Shown here: positions 21,305-34,590 of the stretch, piece by piece
How the letters are laid out: each line of letters opens with the position of its first letter
Position numbering within the stretch: position 1 is the first letter of the stretch
Assembly (NCBI GenBank): GCA_037447655.1
Contig: JBBHKE010001182.1
Span: forward strand, 1-64,000
Length of the DNA stretch: 64,000 nucleotides
Reading direction: 5' to 3'
DNA from: Zygnema cylindricum
Taxonomy: Eukaryota; Streptophyta; Zygnematophyceae; Zygnematales; Zygnemataceae
Position numbers and translations under genes: made by a program
The notes under the pieces: generated by a model
Database searches by the model: none
What the model was told of the DNA's origin: nothing
Seen by the model: only the letters and a program-made list of their open reading frames with translations

Positions 21305-22741
21305 TGTTGATCCTTGGTCTAAAATAGACCGCAGAAGCCACCCAAACTATCATGCAAAAAGCTAAGCGAAGCTAGGCCAATGAACAATCATTTGAAATGA
21401 ATCCTCCATATGCGTACACAGACGCAACAAACAACATTTAGGGTTTCATGGAATAATCAACATAAATAAACCCTATGACAACATCTAAGGTTTGATGGAA
21501 TAATCGACATAAACAAACCCTAGGACAAATGCATAAATAATGCATATCAAACAAACATAAAATAACATAAAATAATATAAATAAATAATAACAAAAAGAG
21601 TCCAATCTCACATAAACATTAAATAAACAAAAGTATATCAATAAACATATTACTCAAATGCATGACCCAATCGGCAACCCTAAAAGTCTACATCTTCGGT
21701 TCCCACTTTACTAACCAGCATTGATGATATATTCCTAACAAAGCTCATTCCTATATATACACTTGTGAGCTGTCAATGAATTGCTACATGTCAAAATAGC
21801 CAACGTACCTTCCACTAAGTAGTATTACATCATGAGAACCTATTACGACAAATAATCCTAACTGTAAGTATACACCTGAAAGTCAACCAATCATAAACGT
21901 ACAATTGTCGGCAAGTACGACAACACACAAATTAAACTGCCGAAACCCTAAATGACCATCTAAATAAAAATTGTCATAATCAATACTAAATTATTATTAC
22001 ACATACGACAAAACAATGTTATTTCAAATATTTTCACCGACGCATCCGCAAAATACGCGTCATAAGCGACAACTCGCTTAGTCACTTGTAGATAGATCCA
22101 CGTAGTGAACCGACATCGCATATGTACGGTCCACTAGATAATGTGTCATAAAAAACAATGTGGTCTCTTAAAAATATCGGCAGACGCCGTTCGCCCTCCA
22201 CGTGTACCATGACCAATTTGCCGAAATCAATTCGTACGATCCAAATCCTGTCCGTACCGAAATCACGTACTTCGTCATAAATGCGCCTTGTCGCATTTAA
22301 GGTACACGTCATTTTCGATAAATGTATGTCGTAAATAAAGTACACCTAATAGTACACCTGTCCAATATAGATTCTATGTACCATCGCGTACTTTCCATAA
22401 ATCTCGCGCGCCAAATTTAAAGTACACATGTCAAATACGACGCTCCGTACCGGCGGCGTCCCATGTAATAAATGTCACCTGTCGCATTATGTTTCGTACG
22501 TGCGACGTACAATTTTATCTTCGTCGATTATCTCACGTCGGATCGCTTCGCGATCCGCTGTCCATTTCCTCTCACATTTCGTGCCACTCAATTACTCCAT
22601 TAAATTTACTCGTACATTTAATCCCCCCAATCCGCAAATCCTTTCGAACCTCCACAGTATATCGCGTAAATGCGTACGCACGAAACATCGCGTACGCACG
22701 AAACGCCGTGTTCGCACGAAACTAACTTTTCAAAAACAACA
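21305..22741 (-). repeat. 3' LTR of element C
   Basis: 1437 bp. It includes an imperfect roughly 52-bp tandem duplication near 21437-21535 with AAACCCTA words and many GTAC and CGTACG words. The small frames inside repeat identically in the other LTR and have no domain. Confidence 0.88.
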
Positions 22742-23706
22742 CTCCCCCGAAAATTTAGTTTCGTGCATCCATGATGCCACGTCATCATCTGTCACACTTC
22801 ATGGAACTACGTCATCAGTTGTCACCAATGTCACCTTCAGTTGCCTCCTCCATTTGAATCCGCCTTCGCTACACCACTGCTTCCGCTGCCTCCATAAATC
22901 TTTCCAAATATCATAATACACAATATATATTTTCATTTTCCGATTACAACAAATTTTCTTTTTTTCTCAACAATATCTAAATCCGAAAATTTCCCATAAA
23001 AATATATAAATAATAAACTATTTTCCGAAAATCAATTCTACCAAAAATAAAAAAAAAATTCCAACAAAATTACCACATTTTCCTCTAACTACCATAACAA
23101 TTTCCAAAAATAAAACTTTCCAAATTTTCTAAATTTCACAACCCGCGTACTTAATCCCACAAAATAAAACATTTAAAAATAAAAATAAATAAAATCTACA
23201 TTCTCTATCCCAATTTTAAGCTCCAATAATGTTACATTTCCCAAAACTACCAACAATCCGAAAAATAAAATCTCATAACATCCCATAATTATAGATCCAC
23301 AAATTCGGATCTTTCACCAAATGCCACAACTCCACCTTTCGGATCTCTCCCCCAAACGTCGAAACTCCTCCTTCCACATCTCTCCACTAAATGTCAAATC
23401 TCCACATTTCGAAATGCTTCATCAAAAATAAACATGTATTTTTCTAAAAATAAAATATCATTTCTCAAAATAAATCATTTTCATTGAGGGTAGACATTTC
23501 GGCACTGTCACTAAGTTAACCCTTGGGGCGATGCAAGATTAAACTCGGCACATACCAACACTATGATAAGGCCGATCTCATGGGTACACAGACACCATTA
23601 CTGCAATACAACCAGCAAGAACAAAATTAGCCCGCTACAATGCGTGTGACACAATCCTATCTCGACTTAACCTAACATATGATAGATGGGGTGTGGGCCC
23701 ATAACC
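22742..23706 (-). other. Interior of element C, no coding capacity
   Basis: 965 bp of AT-rich sequence, rich in AAAATAAA on the plus strand, between PPT and PBS. No gag, protease, integrase or RT motif in any frame. It would have to move using proteins of another element. Confidence 0.75.
23685..23706 (-). promoter_or_regulatory. Half-tRNA primer-binding site of element C
   Basis: On the minus strand GGTTATGGGCCCACACC follows the LTR end GATCAACA. The first 14 bases equal the B1 site, supporting the same half-initiator-tRNA primer and possible use of B-family proteins. Confidence 0.78.
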
Positions 23707-25143
23707 TGTTGATCCTTGGTCTAAAATAGACCGCAGAAGCCACCCAAACTATCATGCAAAAAGCTAAGCGAAGCTAGGCCAATGAACAATCATTTGAAAT
23801 GAATCCTCCATATGCGTACACAGACGCAACAAACAACATTTAGGGTTTCATGGAATAATCAACATAAATAAACCCTATGACAACATCTAAGGTTTGATGG
23901 AATAATCGACATAAACAAACCCTAGGACAAATGCATAAATAATGCATATCAAACAAACATAAAATAACATAAAATAATATAAATAAATAATAACAAAAAG
24001 AGTCCAATCTCACATAAACATTAAATAAACAAAAGTATATCAATAAACATATTACTCAAATGCATGACCCAATCGGCAACCCTAAAAGTCTACATCTTCG
24101 GTTCCCACTTTACTAACCAGCATTGATGATATATTCCTAACAAAGCTCATTCCTATATATACACTTGTGAGCTGTCAATGAATTGCTACATGTCAAAATA
24201 GCCAACGTACCTTCCACTAAGTAGTATTACATCATGAGAACCTATTACGACAAATAATCCTAACTGTAAGTATACACCTGAAAGTCAACCAATCATAAAC
24301 GTACAATTGTCGGCAAGTACGACAACACACAAATTAAACTGCCGAAACCCTAAATGACCATCTAAATAAAAATTGTCATAATCAATACTAAATTATTATT
24401 ACACATACGACAAAACAATGTTATTTCAAATATTTTCACCGACGCATCCGCAAAATACGCGTCATAAGCGACAACTCGCTTAGTCACTTGTAGATAGATC
24501 CACGTAGTGAACCGACATCGCATATGTACGGTCCACTAGATAATGTGTCATAAAAAACAATGTGGTCTCTTAAAAATATCGGCAGACGCCGTTCGCCCTC
24601 CACGTGTACCATGACCAATTTGCCGAAATCAATTCGTACGATCCAAATCCTGTCCGTACCGAAATCACGTACTTCGTCATAAATGCGCCTTGTCGCATTT
24701 AAGGTACACGTCATTTTCGATAAATGTATGTCGTAAATAAAGTACACCTAATAGTACACCTGTCCAATATAGATTCTATGTACCATCGCGTACTTTCCAT
24801 AAATCTCGCGCGCCAAATTTAAAGTACACCTGTCAAATACGACGCTCCGTACCGGCGGCGTCCCATGTAATAAATGTCACCTGTCGCATTATGTTTCGTA
24901 CGTGCGACGTACAATTTTATCTTCGTCGATTATCTCACGTCGGATCGCTTCGCGATCCGCTGTCCATTTCCTCTCACATTTCGTGCCACTCAATTACTCC
25001 ATTAAATTTACTCGTACATTTAATCCCCCCAATCCGCAAATCCTTTCGAACCTCCACAGTATATCGCGTAAATGCGTACGCACGAAACATCGCGTACGCA
25101 CGAAACGCCGTGTTCGCACGAAACTAACTTTTCAAAAACAACA
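23707..25143 (-). repeat. 5' LTR of element C
   Basis: Same 1437-bp length as 21305-22741 and almost identical. Its outer edge ends AACAACA before the ATTTA duplication. Confidence 0.88.
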
Positions 25144-25148
25144 ATTTA

Positions 25149-26170
25149 TGATGACTATCACTGATGATTGGTCTCGGTATTCCCGGGTGTATTTTTTGAA
25201 AAACAAGTCAGAAACTCAGGATTGTTTTAGACAATATAAAGCATGGAGTGAAAAAATCCATGAAACTCCAATCAAGAGAGTAAGGAGTGACAATGGTGGG
25301 GAGTATACTTCTAACCAGTTTGAGGATTTTCTGAGGGAAGATGGAGTCCAACACCAAAAGACAGTTCCAGAAAACCCGGAACAGAATGGGGTAGCTGAAA
25401 GGTTAAATAGAACACTAAGTGATAGTGCTAGAAGTATGTTGTCAGATAAAAAGATAGGAAATAGGTTTTGGGCGGAAGCAATGAACTGTGCTAATTACCT
25501 CAAAAATAGAGTTCTTACTTCAGCTATAAAAGATCAAACATCTTATGAGAGATGGACAGTCCGGAAACCAGACATATCTCACTTAAAGGTTTTCGGCAGT
25601 CAAGTATTCAGTCTAGATACAGATCGGTCTAATTGGAAGCTAGATCCTAAAGGAAAACCGGGATACTTATTCGGGTATGATGAGGATGTTAAAGGATATA
25701 GAGTTTATGATCTAAAAAGGGAAGATATAATCTTAGTAAAGCATCAAGTAGTTATCAATGAAGGAAAGTCTGTGGATCCCTTCAAGTATACAAAGCCAGT
25801 AAAAAGCAAATTTGAGTCAAAAAATTCTAATGACTTTGAGCTTCCTAACTATCCAGGTTTTAGAGAAGATGACATTCTTGCAGGTACAAATCAGACCGAA
25901 AAGGACTCGGCTGTGGAAACTCCAGTGACAACTCTACCCGAAGCGGAAGACGTGGTGGAAATTGATTCGGAATCAAGGGATAGGGGAGAAGCCAAGTTTG
26001 TTCAAAAGAATCCACGAGAACCATCTATTCCGGCCTCAGATTTTGAGAGGGGAAGGAGAAGTAGCAAAAGACTGCAAGAAAAACAGGTTAATAACAAGGT
26101 AACAAAACTATCTCATCGAGATGAACCTCAGACTTATGGAGAGGCGATGACTTGTCCAAAAAGAAATCGG
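25149..26170 (+). pseudogene. Integrase core and C-terminal region of B1
   Basis: Resumes with MMTITDDWSRYSRVYFLK, then VRSDNGGEYTSNQFEDFL and NPEQNGVAERLNRT, which carry catalytic Asp and Glu. The C-terminal part has ERWTVRKPDISHLKVFGS and a variable acidic linker. It ends at a TAG (26171-26173). An open frame appears to start upstream at 24902 only because it reads through the LTR of element C. Confidence 0.87.
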
Positions 26171-27709
26171 TAGAAGACAACCATCAATGAGGAGATAGCC
26201 TCAATTATGGCAGCTGATACTTGGGAGTTGGTGGATTGTCCACCTAACTGAAAACGAATCGGTTATGAGTGGGTTTTCAAATTAAAAATGAACCCAGATA
26301 ACACAATGGAGTGCTACAAGGCCCGATTAGTGGCAAAGGGATTTACACAAAAGGAGGGAATTGACTACAAGGAAACCTTTGCCCCGGTGGTCAGATTTCC
26401 CTCCGTCGGCATACTTCTCAGCCTGGCAGCAGCGGAAGACATGGAAGTGCACCAGATGGACATCAAGACAACCTTTTTGCATGGAGAATTGGAAGAGGAG
26501 ATCTTCATGCGACAACCCGAAGGGTTTGTGGAGGAAGGAGAGGAGAGTAAGGTATGTCGGCTGATTAAATCTCTTTATGGTTTGAAACAGGCGCCTCGAC
26601 AGTGGAATAAGAAGCTTGATGACTTTTTTACCGGTCTGGGATATATCCGGATCAGCTCAGATCACTCAATCTATGTTTTCAAAGATGAGGAAGGTTTTAT
26701 ATTTATTGCAATTTATGTTGATGATTTGCTTGTTTTAAGTAAATCAATGGAAAAAATTAATAAACTAAAAACCGATCTTAAAGGGAGATTTCAAATGAAG
26801 GATATGGGGGAAGCAAAATATATTTTGGGAATTCAAATAGAGAGAGACCGAAAAAGGAAAATTATAAGGATGACTCAAAAAGAAGTTATATAGAACATGC
26901 TTGAAAAATTTCAAATGGATAAAGCTAATAGTTGTACAACTCCAATGGAGTTGAAGAAGGGAAGTGAGGGGAGTGAGGAAGAAGGAGTTAAAGTCATAGA
27001 CGAGAAATTATCTCCTGAAGAACAGAAGTTCATGCAGACTATTCCTTACACGCAACTAGTGGGAAGTCTAATCTATTTTATGAATTGTACCCGGCCGGAT
27101 TTAACTGCAGCGATAGGAGTGCTCAGTAGAAGTCTAAATGCTCCCACTAAGAGGGATTGGGAGGCAGCTAAGAGAGTCCTTAGATATTTGATAGGAACTA
27201 GGGATCTATGGTTGCATTTGGGTGGGGAGAATACTGACATCACTACTTGGATTGATGCCAGTTATGATGATGCTCCGATGAGGAGATGCACTTCTGGATA
27301 TGTATTATATATGGGTGATGGGGCTTGTTGTTGGAGGAGCAAACAGCAAAAAGTTATTGCTCAGTCCACCAAGAAGGCTGAGTATATGGCCTCTTGCTTA
27401 GCTGTAAAACAATTGATGTGGGTCAAGTCTTTGCTTGGCGAGCTTGGTCACCTTAAGAGTGGTGTGCAAATTTTTTTTTGTGATAATCAGGCAGCAATCG
27501 CTATTTCTGCCAATCCTAAACATCATTTTAAAGCCAAACACATGAACATCAAACTCAGCTTTGTAAGAGAGAAAGTAGAAAACAAAATAATCAGTTTAGA
27601 GTACCGACCAGATAGTGAGATGGTAGCAAATATGATGACCAAACTTGTGCCTTCCCCTAAGCTAATTTTCTGTAGGGAGAAGTGTGGTCTGAAATTAAAG
27701 ATTGACTAG
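26171..27709 (+). pseudogene. Reverse transcriptase and RNase H of B1
   Basis: RT carries YKARLVAKGFTQKEGIDYKE, MDIKTTFLHGELEEEIFMRQ, LYGLKQAPRQW and the catalytic YVDD near 26715-26726. A TAG at 26891 splits it. The second part (26897-27709) has RPDLTAAIGVLSRSL, the RNase H WIDASYDDAP and CDNQAAIAISANP, KHMNIKLSFVREKV and the terminal MMTKLVP. Further stops at 26171 and 26249 lie before the RT motifs. Confidence 0.88.
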
Positions 27710-27722
27710 AAAATAAGGGGAG

Positions 27723-28772
27723 TGTAGAATTTAATGGGTCTTTTTTAAGTATTTTCTAGGTCTAAATAGAAATATAGAAAAGAAACTGAGGCAGTCTACC
27801 TCTAACTTCACTCTCCAACTCTCACACTTGTCGCAGTCACTGAGAAATTGGAGAAGAAGCTAAAGCCATGGCTACCTATGCTATCCAGAGGTTTACGGGA
27901 AATATATATTAGTTAGAGGTTTATTTACTAAAAGGTATGTGCCGACCATAGTATTTGATCCAGGTACCTACCTGAAGGCAAGCAACCGGTAGCCTTAGCC
28001 GTTAAGACTTCAATTAGTGTTACGTACTATATGGTTTGATATTTATTTAAATATTTACACGTAGGATTATTCATTTAACTGAAACTATTTACGGGATACA
28101 TAGAGTCAGTAATGTAAAAGTACGGATTGTGGTACGGATAAAGAAACGAATACCGCGCATTTATTTTTTTAGCGAAATGAATAACGCGCATGTATTTATT
28201 ACGGCTACGATTAAATGTGAATTTAATCGGACGGCCGGAATTAACGTCGAGATCGCGGAAGAGGATTTCGGCGGTTTTTGGTCATCGCCACATCAGATGA
28301 CACGTGGCGGAATGACATTGGATCGCGGCATCCCCGAGGATTAAGGGAGCGAATCCGGACATACCACGTGTCGACATTTAGGCCATGTCGTACAGTGTCC
28401 GTACACAAAGTACACCGGCACCTGTACTTTTGTGTGCGGAATTGTAATCTAATTGGCTCCGTACATCAGTAGATAGAGTGTGTGAGAGAGATAAGACTTA
28501 GAAAAATAAGGAGATAGGACACTCTCTCCCAGAGAGCTTCTGTACAAAAGGTCAACTTTGACCCTCCATAACTTACTGCTCAGGGGAGCAAATCAGAGAT
28601 TCTTTTTGCTATCGACTCAGGGGAGTCTTGCTTTTACAGGGGTGAAGGTGGTCAAAGTTATTGTCTGCCAGGGTGGCAGTTGTTTTTGCTGAAACACAAA
28701 AGGGTCAAGGTTATCTTAGAGGCTTCTTGGAAGCTGTCTACTCTGAGGACTAATGGAGGTCTCAGAGTTTCA
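27723..28772 (+). repeat. 3' LTR of B1
   Basis: 1050 bp, following PPT AATAAGGGGAG. It holds the same tRNA-like module (about 27930-28015) and hairpins (28577-28679) as the 5' LTR and ends in GAGTTTCA before ACGCG. Confidence 0.92.
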
Positions 28773-29701
28773 ACGCGTGCCTACACTCAAATACATTAAA
28801 TTATCAACTGCTTCACGGTATGGTACTGAAACATTCTCTTCCTCTTCGAACTTTTTGTATTGTACTTTTTGATCTAATGGCGTCAAAATATATTTTGAGT
28901 TAATCATACCAAATCTAGTCAAGACCTCTCGACAATACTGATCTTGAATTAATTTAATCACATTCTCGCTGGACCTTATGACCTCTATCCCCAAAATGTA
29001 CCTTACTTCTCCAATATCTGTCACTTTAAAATGAAAACAAAGGTACTCTTTAACTTATTAATAACAGACAACGTGTCATTAATCATTAGAAAGTCATCAA
29101 CGTACACAGAAAAAATAATTTGGTCCTTTCCCTCTCTTTTTACGTAAACTTTGGAATCCGAAACTGTACGAACAAAACCATAATTAGTAAGTACCTTATG
29201 AAGACGAAGGAAACATGTCCTCGGCGCTTGTTTTAATCCGTACAAGGATTTTTGCAGCCACCATACTTTTTCTCTTTTCGAGGGCACACCCTCGGTCACC
29301 TTCATATTCACCTCCTCTTCTAACTCTCCATTTAGAAAGGTCGTTTCTACATCCATTTGATGTATATATTTATTCCCTATGGCCGCAATAGCATTTATCT
29401 TTCTCAAAGAATCAAATTTAACAATCGGTGCATAAGTTTCCGAATAATCAACCCCTTCTACTTGTTGGAAGCCTTTACACACCAATATAGCCTTATATTT
29501 TATTATCTCCCCCGTAGCACCAGTTTTTGTTTTAAATATCCATTTGGCATCAATCGCCTTCTTCCCCTCCGGTAAGCTCACCTCCTCAAAAGTTTTGTTA
29601 TCGATAATGGATTTTATTTCTCTCTCCCACGCCGGTTTCCACTTATCCTCCCAATCGATAGAACTTCGTGCCTCGGCGTAAGATTGGGGATCGCCGGGCA
29701 T
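28773..29701 (-). pseudogene. Reverse transcriptase of A2 (N-terminal and middle part)
   Basis: Minus-strand frames 29701-29021 and 29024-28770 encode AIDAKWIFKTKTGATGEIIK, the DVETTFLNGELEEEV motif, LYGLKQAPR and the YVDD site, with a frameshift near 29021. The C-terminal continuation is at 18477-17831, across B1. It closely resembles A1. Confidence 0.85.
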
Positions 29702-30508
29702 ATTCTCGGTTAATGACTGCTAGAAAATAAATGCCTCCTCTGAGGATGTCGAAATAAAATAATTGGAATTTTTGATATTTCCAACTTTGCGATCAAATGA
29801 TAACCGATCCAGCTTCTTCCCCTTCGTCTCACGTTGACTCTTTTGTAATGGAACCTCATTTTCTTTTTCGATTGCGGATTTTTCAGTTTGGGTTTCTTCC
29901 TCGTGGAAGGAAGCACTCGGAGATTTATAACTTTTAGATCAGCCAGTGTCCAAAGATATTCGAGATTTTTCACTTCGGATCTCGTCAAAATTAATTAATT
30001 CCGGATGAGTTTCGGAATTAGCTTTCCCCCTCTTAATATTGACGATAGGATCTGCCTCATTTTCGGAATCCGAATCATCAAGATGAGGAAAAGAGAGAGA
30101 TTCATTCAATTCAAGAAAATCATGATTAGTAGAGAACTTTTCCGAACGAGAAATTGCAACGTTAAGATCCTCGTGGAAATTCACATTACGACTCTCTTCA
30201 ATTACATGACGAATCGGATCATAAACTCGGTATAAGCTCCCTTTGGAGCTATACCTCACAAAAATTCCCGACCAACTACGAGAAGAAAATTTACCTCGTC
30301 GTTTTACCGATTCGATATATACCGTCGCTTGACACCCCCAAATTCGCAAATGATGTAGTGAAGGTTTTCGTCCATACCATAACTCGTGAGGAGTCTTGTT
30401 GCCCGAAATAGAGGTAAGTCGACGGTTACAAATATAATTAGCCGTTAAGATCGCATCTCCCCATGAATACTCCTTTCTTCCCGATCCGTGAATCATCGAG
30501 CGCACCAT
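29702..30508 (-). pseudogene. Integrase C-terminal region and linker of A2
   Basis: Frame 30508-29939 gives the HELWYGRKPSLHHLRIWGC region, then an acidic linker. It follows the shared TAA at 30514-30512. Frameshifts occur near 29940 and an in-frame stop near 29712. Confidence 0.8.
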
Positions 30509-30511
30509 TAC

Positions 30512-32562
30512 TTAAAGTGTGCGATTTTTGCGCTCGGCGATTCCATTCGATTCCGGTGAGTAAAATGCCGTAAATTCTTGTCGGATCCCCCATTTCTTGC
30601 AATACGGATCAAATGCCTTAAACTCCCCTCCATTATCGGATTGAACCGCCTTTAATTTTTGTTCACATTGCCTTTCGGCCATAACATGCCACTCTTCAAA
30701 TTTTGCGGATGCATTGGATTTATTTTTGAGTAGATATACCCATGTAAATCTAGAATAATTGTCAACAATAACCATGATGTATTTGTTCCCCCCCAAACTT
30801 TCAGGTTTGACGTCACTGCAGAGATCCACGTGTACCTTTTCAAGTAGATGTGTAGATCGAAAATTTGTGTCTTTAGTGGGATGCGGTTTTCGGATTTGAC
30901 GACCTTGATTGCAACCGTTACAGCCGTTGACTTTTTTACCTGACGTCAGATCTAAGCCGCGCGTGCAACCGGCTTTTATCATACCTTTCAAATTTTGTTC
31001 TGACGTATGGCACATGCGATGATGCCATAGTGTCAGATCTCCGTTAATTTTGGCAATCTGTCTTATGATGCCGTAAACATTACGTTTGAATTTCGGTCGC
31101 CTCCACAAAAGACGACTATGAAATGCGTCAGATACTTTGCCCTCACCGATTGTGACTCCATCAGATCGTACGATTTTGATTGTCGAGTCACCCAAAGCGT
31201 ACACGCTCGCGCCAGATCTCTGGATTTGGGGTACGCTCAAAAGATTCGCTAAGCCGCCCGGAATATAAAGCACATTTAATAGCTGGATCTCATAGATTCG
31301 CTCAGATCCATTTGGATCTAGCGAAATCAAGTCAAGTCGTACAGTTCCAACTGTACCAATAGAAATGACTTGTCCACTTGCGATTGTGATATTTTTAGGT
31401 ACAGTTAAAGCGCGCATTTCGTCGAAAAGCGTGTCGTCCGTACATACGTGATGCGAAGCGCCGGAGTCAATAATCCACTCCTTGTCGTTTTGCGTTTCCA
31501 AGGACGTAGATTCATTAGTGACGTTTAACGTGGAAAAGGTAATAGGACCTTCTTCCCTTTCATCATTTTCCCCGACGAAGTGTCCATGGCCGCCGAATCG
31601 GCCGCCATGTCCACCGCGCACCCCTCTTTCAAATCGGCCACCGCCACGTCCTGCAAATCTGCCGTTGCCGCCGCCGCGACTGCCGCGGCCACCGCCGATG
31701 TCAGATCTTGCGTAACATTGGGGACTAATATGTCCCCATTTCCCGCAATAGTGGCATTGTTTTTCTTTGTCCGGGCAAGAGGAGGACATATGGCCAGATT
31801 TATTGCATCGAAAGCAAGTGATAGTAGATTGATCTTGGAAAGATGATTGGCCGGGGAAGTTTCCCCTCCTTTCGGTGCTTCTTCCCCTTCCCCTAGATCC
31901 GCCTCCTCTTCCCCTTCCCCCTCTTCCCCCACGAAGAAAATTTAGATCCGCGGGTTCTTCGGAGGATGCGTTCAGAGATCCACCCGAGGCCGAAGCTTTA
32001 GGAGGACCTCCGCGATTTCTCTCGGTGGTTTTGAGATAATTCAGGGTGAATTCGTAACTCAGATTTTTTTGTGCCCGAAGAATCTCTTTGAGGTAAGTAA
32101 GATTGTCAGGTAAGGCGTTAATGAGGCCGATCACTTTATCCTCCTCGATAATAGTCCGGCTGTTATTCGAAAGTTGCTCCACAATAATATTCCATCGCTT
32201 GATCGCATCATCGATTGATTCGTTAGACTTTATCTTAAATTGGATATAGTCCGTGTAGGCATATTGCCACTTGTTTTGGAGCCCCTTCTCAAATTGGCCT
32301 TCGAGCGCCTTCCAACACTCATGCGCCGTATCTCGGGTAAGGAAATGATCATGCATGAGGCCTGTGATGGCCACAAGATTTTTTTCTTCGAAAGACGGCG
32401 AGCCTTTAGATCGTCGATCGGCATCTTTTCTTCTCCATTCACGATCTTCCAAAGGTGACGGAGAATGAGTTGCTCCTTGATATATTTATTCCATATTTGA
32501 TAGTTGGATTCGTTAAAGAGGACGATCTTCCCTGGCATAGAAAGGGATCGGTAACTCGTCAT
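30512..32562 (-). pseudogene. gag core, zinc knuckles, protease and integrase core of A2
   Basis: The longest coding stretch of the window: 646 residues open from 32452 to 30512, with the gag core, RGG-rich stretch, two knuckles (CFRCNKSGHMSSSC and CHYCGKWGHISPQC), protease WIIDSGASHHVC, HHCC motif and the integrase core SDNGGEF..ESNGIAERKNR. It ends at the same TAA as in A1. Upstream, frame 32562-32230 holds the start of the core, so the gag frameshift near 32395 is also shared with A1. Confidence 0.88.
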
Positions 32563-34590
32563 TATTATTTTTGGGAAAACTATAGACTCTCAGCGATGAG
32601 ATAATCTCGTCGCTAGAATAGCGATGATCAGCGACGAAATGTTGTCTACTTTAAAGAGACGTTACAGAATTCAAACGCGTCAGACGAAGAGAAACATAAT
32701 ACGAAAAGAATTTTGTGCGTACTAAAATGAAACATTCTGTTACGACCTACGGACGGAAATCACCGCGGATTATATGGACAGATTCGATTGTCAGCGTACA
32801 AACTCCTTATTTGTGTTGGAGAAAGTTGGTGTAAGATAGATCATCAGGTACAATCAAAGAAGTACCGATCAGTATGAATTACTTAGGACAAATCAAGATT
32901 ATTTGCAGCAGGAAATTGTACTTAGGTTTAAGTGCAATAGGTAGTGGAACCGACAGTACGATAGTGCGCCTACAGTGATCTTATTGGCAGTTAGATAGTC
33001 CGATAGTCTTGTTTGTATAAAGTAGGGATTAGACATTTGATTGAATCAACTTGTACAAGTTCACTAAGGAAAGTGACATTTAAGACTGTTTTTGTAAGTG
33101 TGTCACTTTGTGACTGATCAGAGTTTGTGCTTGTCTGAACTTCGGTGTAAATATTTGTGATAGAATGTAAGATGTACGGCTGGAATGCCTCCGTACAGCT
33201 TAGTGTAGTTTCGGTGTATAAAAGTAGGACTTAGTGAATTTGATTTTTAGGAACAAATGATATAAAAACTGTACACTCAGTTTTATGTAATTTCATTTCT
33301 ACATATCTCACAGATTTGTCAGCGGAATTGATTGAAATTTTGTGTGTGTGTTCCTTTGTATGTTATCTACTTTGTGGCAAATTTTCAGGACGTTTGGAGC
33401 TTTTTTCTGAAAGTTATAGTCTGTCAAAGTTGCTGTTCAGCCATCGGTATTTGTGGAAGCTTCCTCTCTTGATTTGTTCTACGATGACTACTGCTGCATC
33501 TTCTTCATCTTCAGTACCAACACTTGTCTCAGAACAACAGCAAGCGTGGCGGTAAAGGAATTATTATGGGTGAAATCAATTCTATAAGAACTAGGATTTA
33601 TGCTATTAGGTCCACAAATTGTTTGGTGTGATAATTAGGCAGCTATTTCAATTGCTTCCAATCCATGTCACCATTTCAAAACCAAACACATGGATATCAG
33701 GCTTCATTTTGTTAGAGAAAAGGTCTTCTCTAAAATTATAAAATTGCAATATTTACCAGATTCGAAAATGGTGGCAGACATGCTAACCAAAGCCTTACCT
33801 GCTCTAAAGTTAGAGTACTGTAAAGAATCTTGTGGTCTAAGTGATTGAGAGTCCAAAGTTTAGGGGGAGTATTATTTTTGGGAAAACTATGGACTCTCAG
33901 CGATGAGATAATCTCGTCGCTAGAATAGCGATGATCAGCGACGAAATGTTGTCTACTTTAAAGAGACGTTACAGAATTCAAACGCGTCAGACGAAGAGAA
34001 ACATAATACGAAAAGAATTCCGTGCGTACTAAAATGAAACATTCTGTTACGACCTACGGACGGAAATCACCGCGGATTATATGGACAGATTCGATTGTCG
34101 GCGTACAAACTCCTTGTTTGTGTTGGTGAAAGTCGGTGTAAGATAGATCATCAGGTACAATCAAAGAAGTACCGATTAGTATGAATTACTTAGGACAAAT
34201 CAGGATTATTTGCAGCAGGAAATTGTACTTAGGATTAAGTTCACTAGGTAGTGGAACCGACAGTACGATAGTGCGCCTACAGTGATCTTATTGGCAGATA
34301 GATAGTCAAATAGTCTTGTTTGTATAAAGTAGGGATTAGACATTTGATTGAATCAACTTGTACAAGTTCACTAAGGAAAGTGACATTTAAGACTGTTTTT
34401 GTAAGTGTGTCACTTTGTGACTTATCAGAGTTTGTGCTTGAAACTCTGTCAGTATTTTGTTAAGTGTGAGCTCTACTAAGTGGCTTTTTGTAGTGTTAAG
34501 TGTTAGCTGGTCAAAGTGGCCATTTGTGTGGTATTACTGGGTTGCCTTTTTGCTGAATTAAATGGGTGACTTTGCAGCTTCAGAGGAGGA
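32563..34590 (+). mobile_element. Internally deleted copia element F2, nested antisense in A2
   Basis: A sister of F1: 977-bp 5' LTR (32563-33539), 330-bp interior with RNase H only (33540-33869), 571-bp truncated 3' LTR (33870-34440) and a tail to about 34590 that is longer than in F1. An ATG at 33484 near the LTR end opens a short frame (MTTAASSSSSVPTL) that would run into the PBS phase used by B1. The left junction with host sequence (ATGACGAG) is the same as in A1; the right junction differs. Confidence 0.85.

Larger units (their letters stand above)
21305..25143 (-). mobile_element. Non-coding LTR retrotransposon C, nested in B1
   Basis: Two 1437-bp LTRs (21305-22741 and 23707-25143) flank a 965-bp interior. 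Ends are TGTTGATCC and AACAACA. A perfect 5-bp duplication, ATTTA, lies at 21300-21304 and 25144-25148. On the minus strand the right LTR is followed by the half-tRNA PBS, and a PPT-like TTTTCGGGGGAG precedes the left LTR, which fixes the orientation. No gag or pol is present. I noticed one LTR difference (A at 22431, C at the corresponding position near 24833), so insertion looks recent. Confidence 0.88.
18478..28772 (+). mobile_element. Ty1/copia element B1, nested in A2, containing element C
   Basis: Two 1050-bp LTRs (18478-19527 and 27723-28772) start TGTAGAATTTAATGG and end GAGTTTCA. The half-tRNA PBS is at 19528 and the PPT AATAAGGGGAG precedes the right LTR. Target duplication ACGCA/ACGCG. 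Without C (21305-25143) the element is about 6.45 kb. The LTRs look nearly identical by eye, so the insertion is fairly recent, but all coding parts carry stops. Confidence 0.92.

Noticed and set aside
24902-25148. N-terminal part of a long open frame joined to the B1 integrase
   Set aside because: It is the LTR of element C read through the ATTTA target duplication. The fusion is accidental and the same LTR frame exists in the other LTR without integrase.
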